Assembly: GCA_964017155.1 (NCBI GenBank)
Contig: OZ024861.1
Location: 27,284,472-27,348,471 of the forward strand
Length of the DNA: 64,000 bases
Source of the DNA: Oasisia sp. SBJ-2009
Taxonomy: Eukaryota; Annelida; Polychaeta; Sabellida; Siboglinidae
Reading direction: 5' to 3'
Within the stretch, counting starts at the first letter, position 1. Below are more notes on the stretch, generated by a model. The model saw only the letters and a list, made by a program, of their open reading frames with translations, was not told the DNA's origin and did not search any database. The DNA is not shown here.

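Overview
The window is animal nuclear DNA. It is AT-rich, carries one large gene split into many short exons with GT-AG introns, and is full of minisatellites, LINE and SINE fragments and small DNA transposons. It also contains a 200-base run of N. The gene content and repeat style suggest a non-vertebrate bilaterian, perhaps a marine invertebrate such as a mollusc, annelid, hemichordate or lancelet. The sequence alone does not let me choose among these.

Bases 1-14876 are upstream DNA in which I could not support any gene. They hold five large tandem arrays (27, 52, 17, 4 and 27 bp units), (AT)n and (CA)n tracts and fragments of dispersed repeats. The most striking is about 1 kb of (TCCC)n ending about 1.4 kb before the start codon of the gene.

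From 14877 to the right edge runs the 5' part of a VPS13-family bridge-like lipid transfer protein gene on the + strand. I reconstructed 29 coding exons. All 28 junctions join in a consistent reading frame, giving about 1,109 residues before the window ends inside exon 29. The gene therefore looks intact and continues beyond the window. Its body aligns by eye with animal VPS13A/VPS13C, including the tryptophan-rich segment and a FFAT-like motif. The N-terminus is divergent, so it may be a separate invertebrate VPS13 paralogue.

The introns carry the oddest biology. At several exon edges the splice site itself has been amplified into a tandem array. Seven 79-bp copies carry the exon 9 acceptor. 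A 58-bp duplication carries the exon 10 donor. Decayed copies of the exon 20 end and donor lie in intron 20. About 83 copies of a 29-bp unit start inside the end of exon 22, and each copy holds a juxtaposed acceptor and donor of the kind seen at recursive splice sites. This last array lies just upstream of the small exon that encodes the FFAT-like motif, which has serine at the position expected for a phospho-FFAT.

Mobile DNA includes a long RTE-like reverse transcriptase ORF (24.1-25.9 kb) and four shorter LINE fragments, all five antisense to the gene. There are also three copies of a tRNA-derived SINE, two TTAA-flanked MITE-like elements (one nested in another insertion), and several unnamed repeat families with two or three copies each. 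Comparisons with human and yeast VPS13 and with repeat families are from memory; no search was run.
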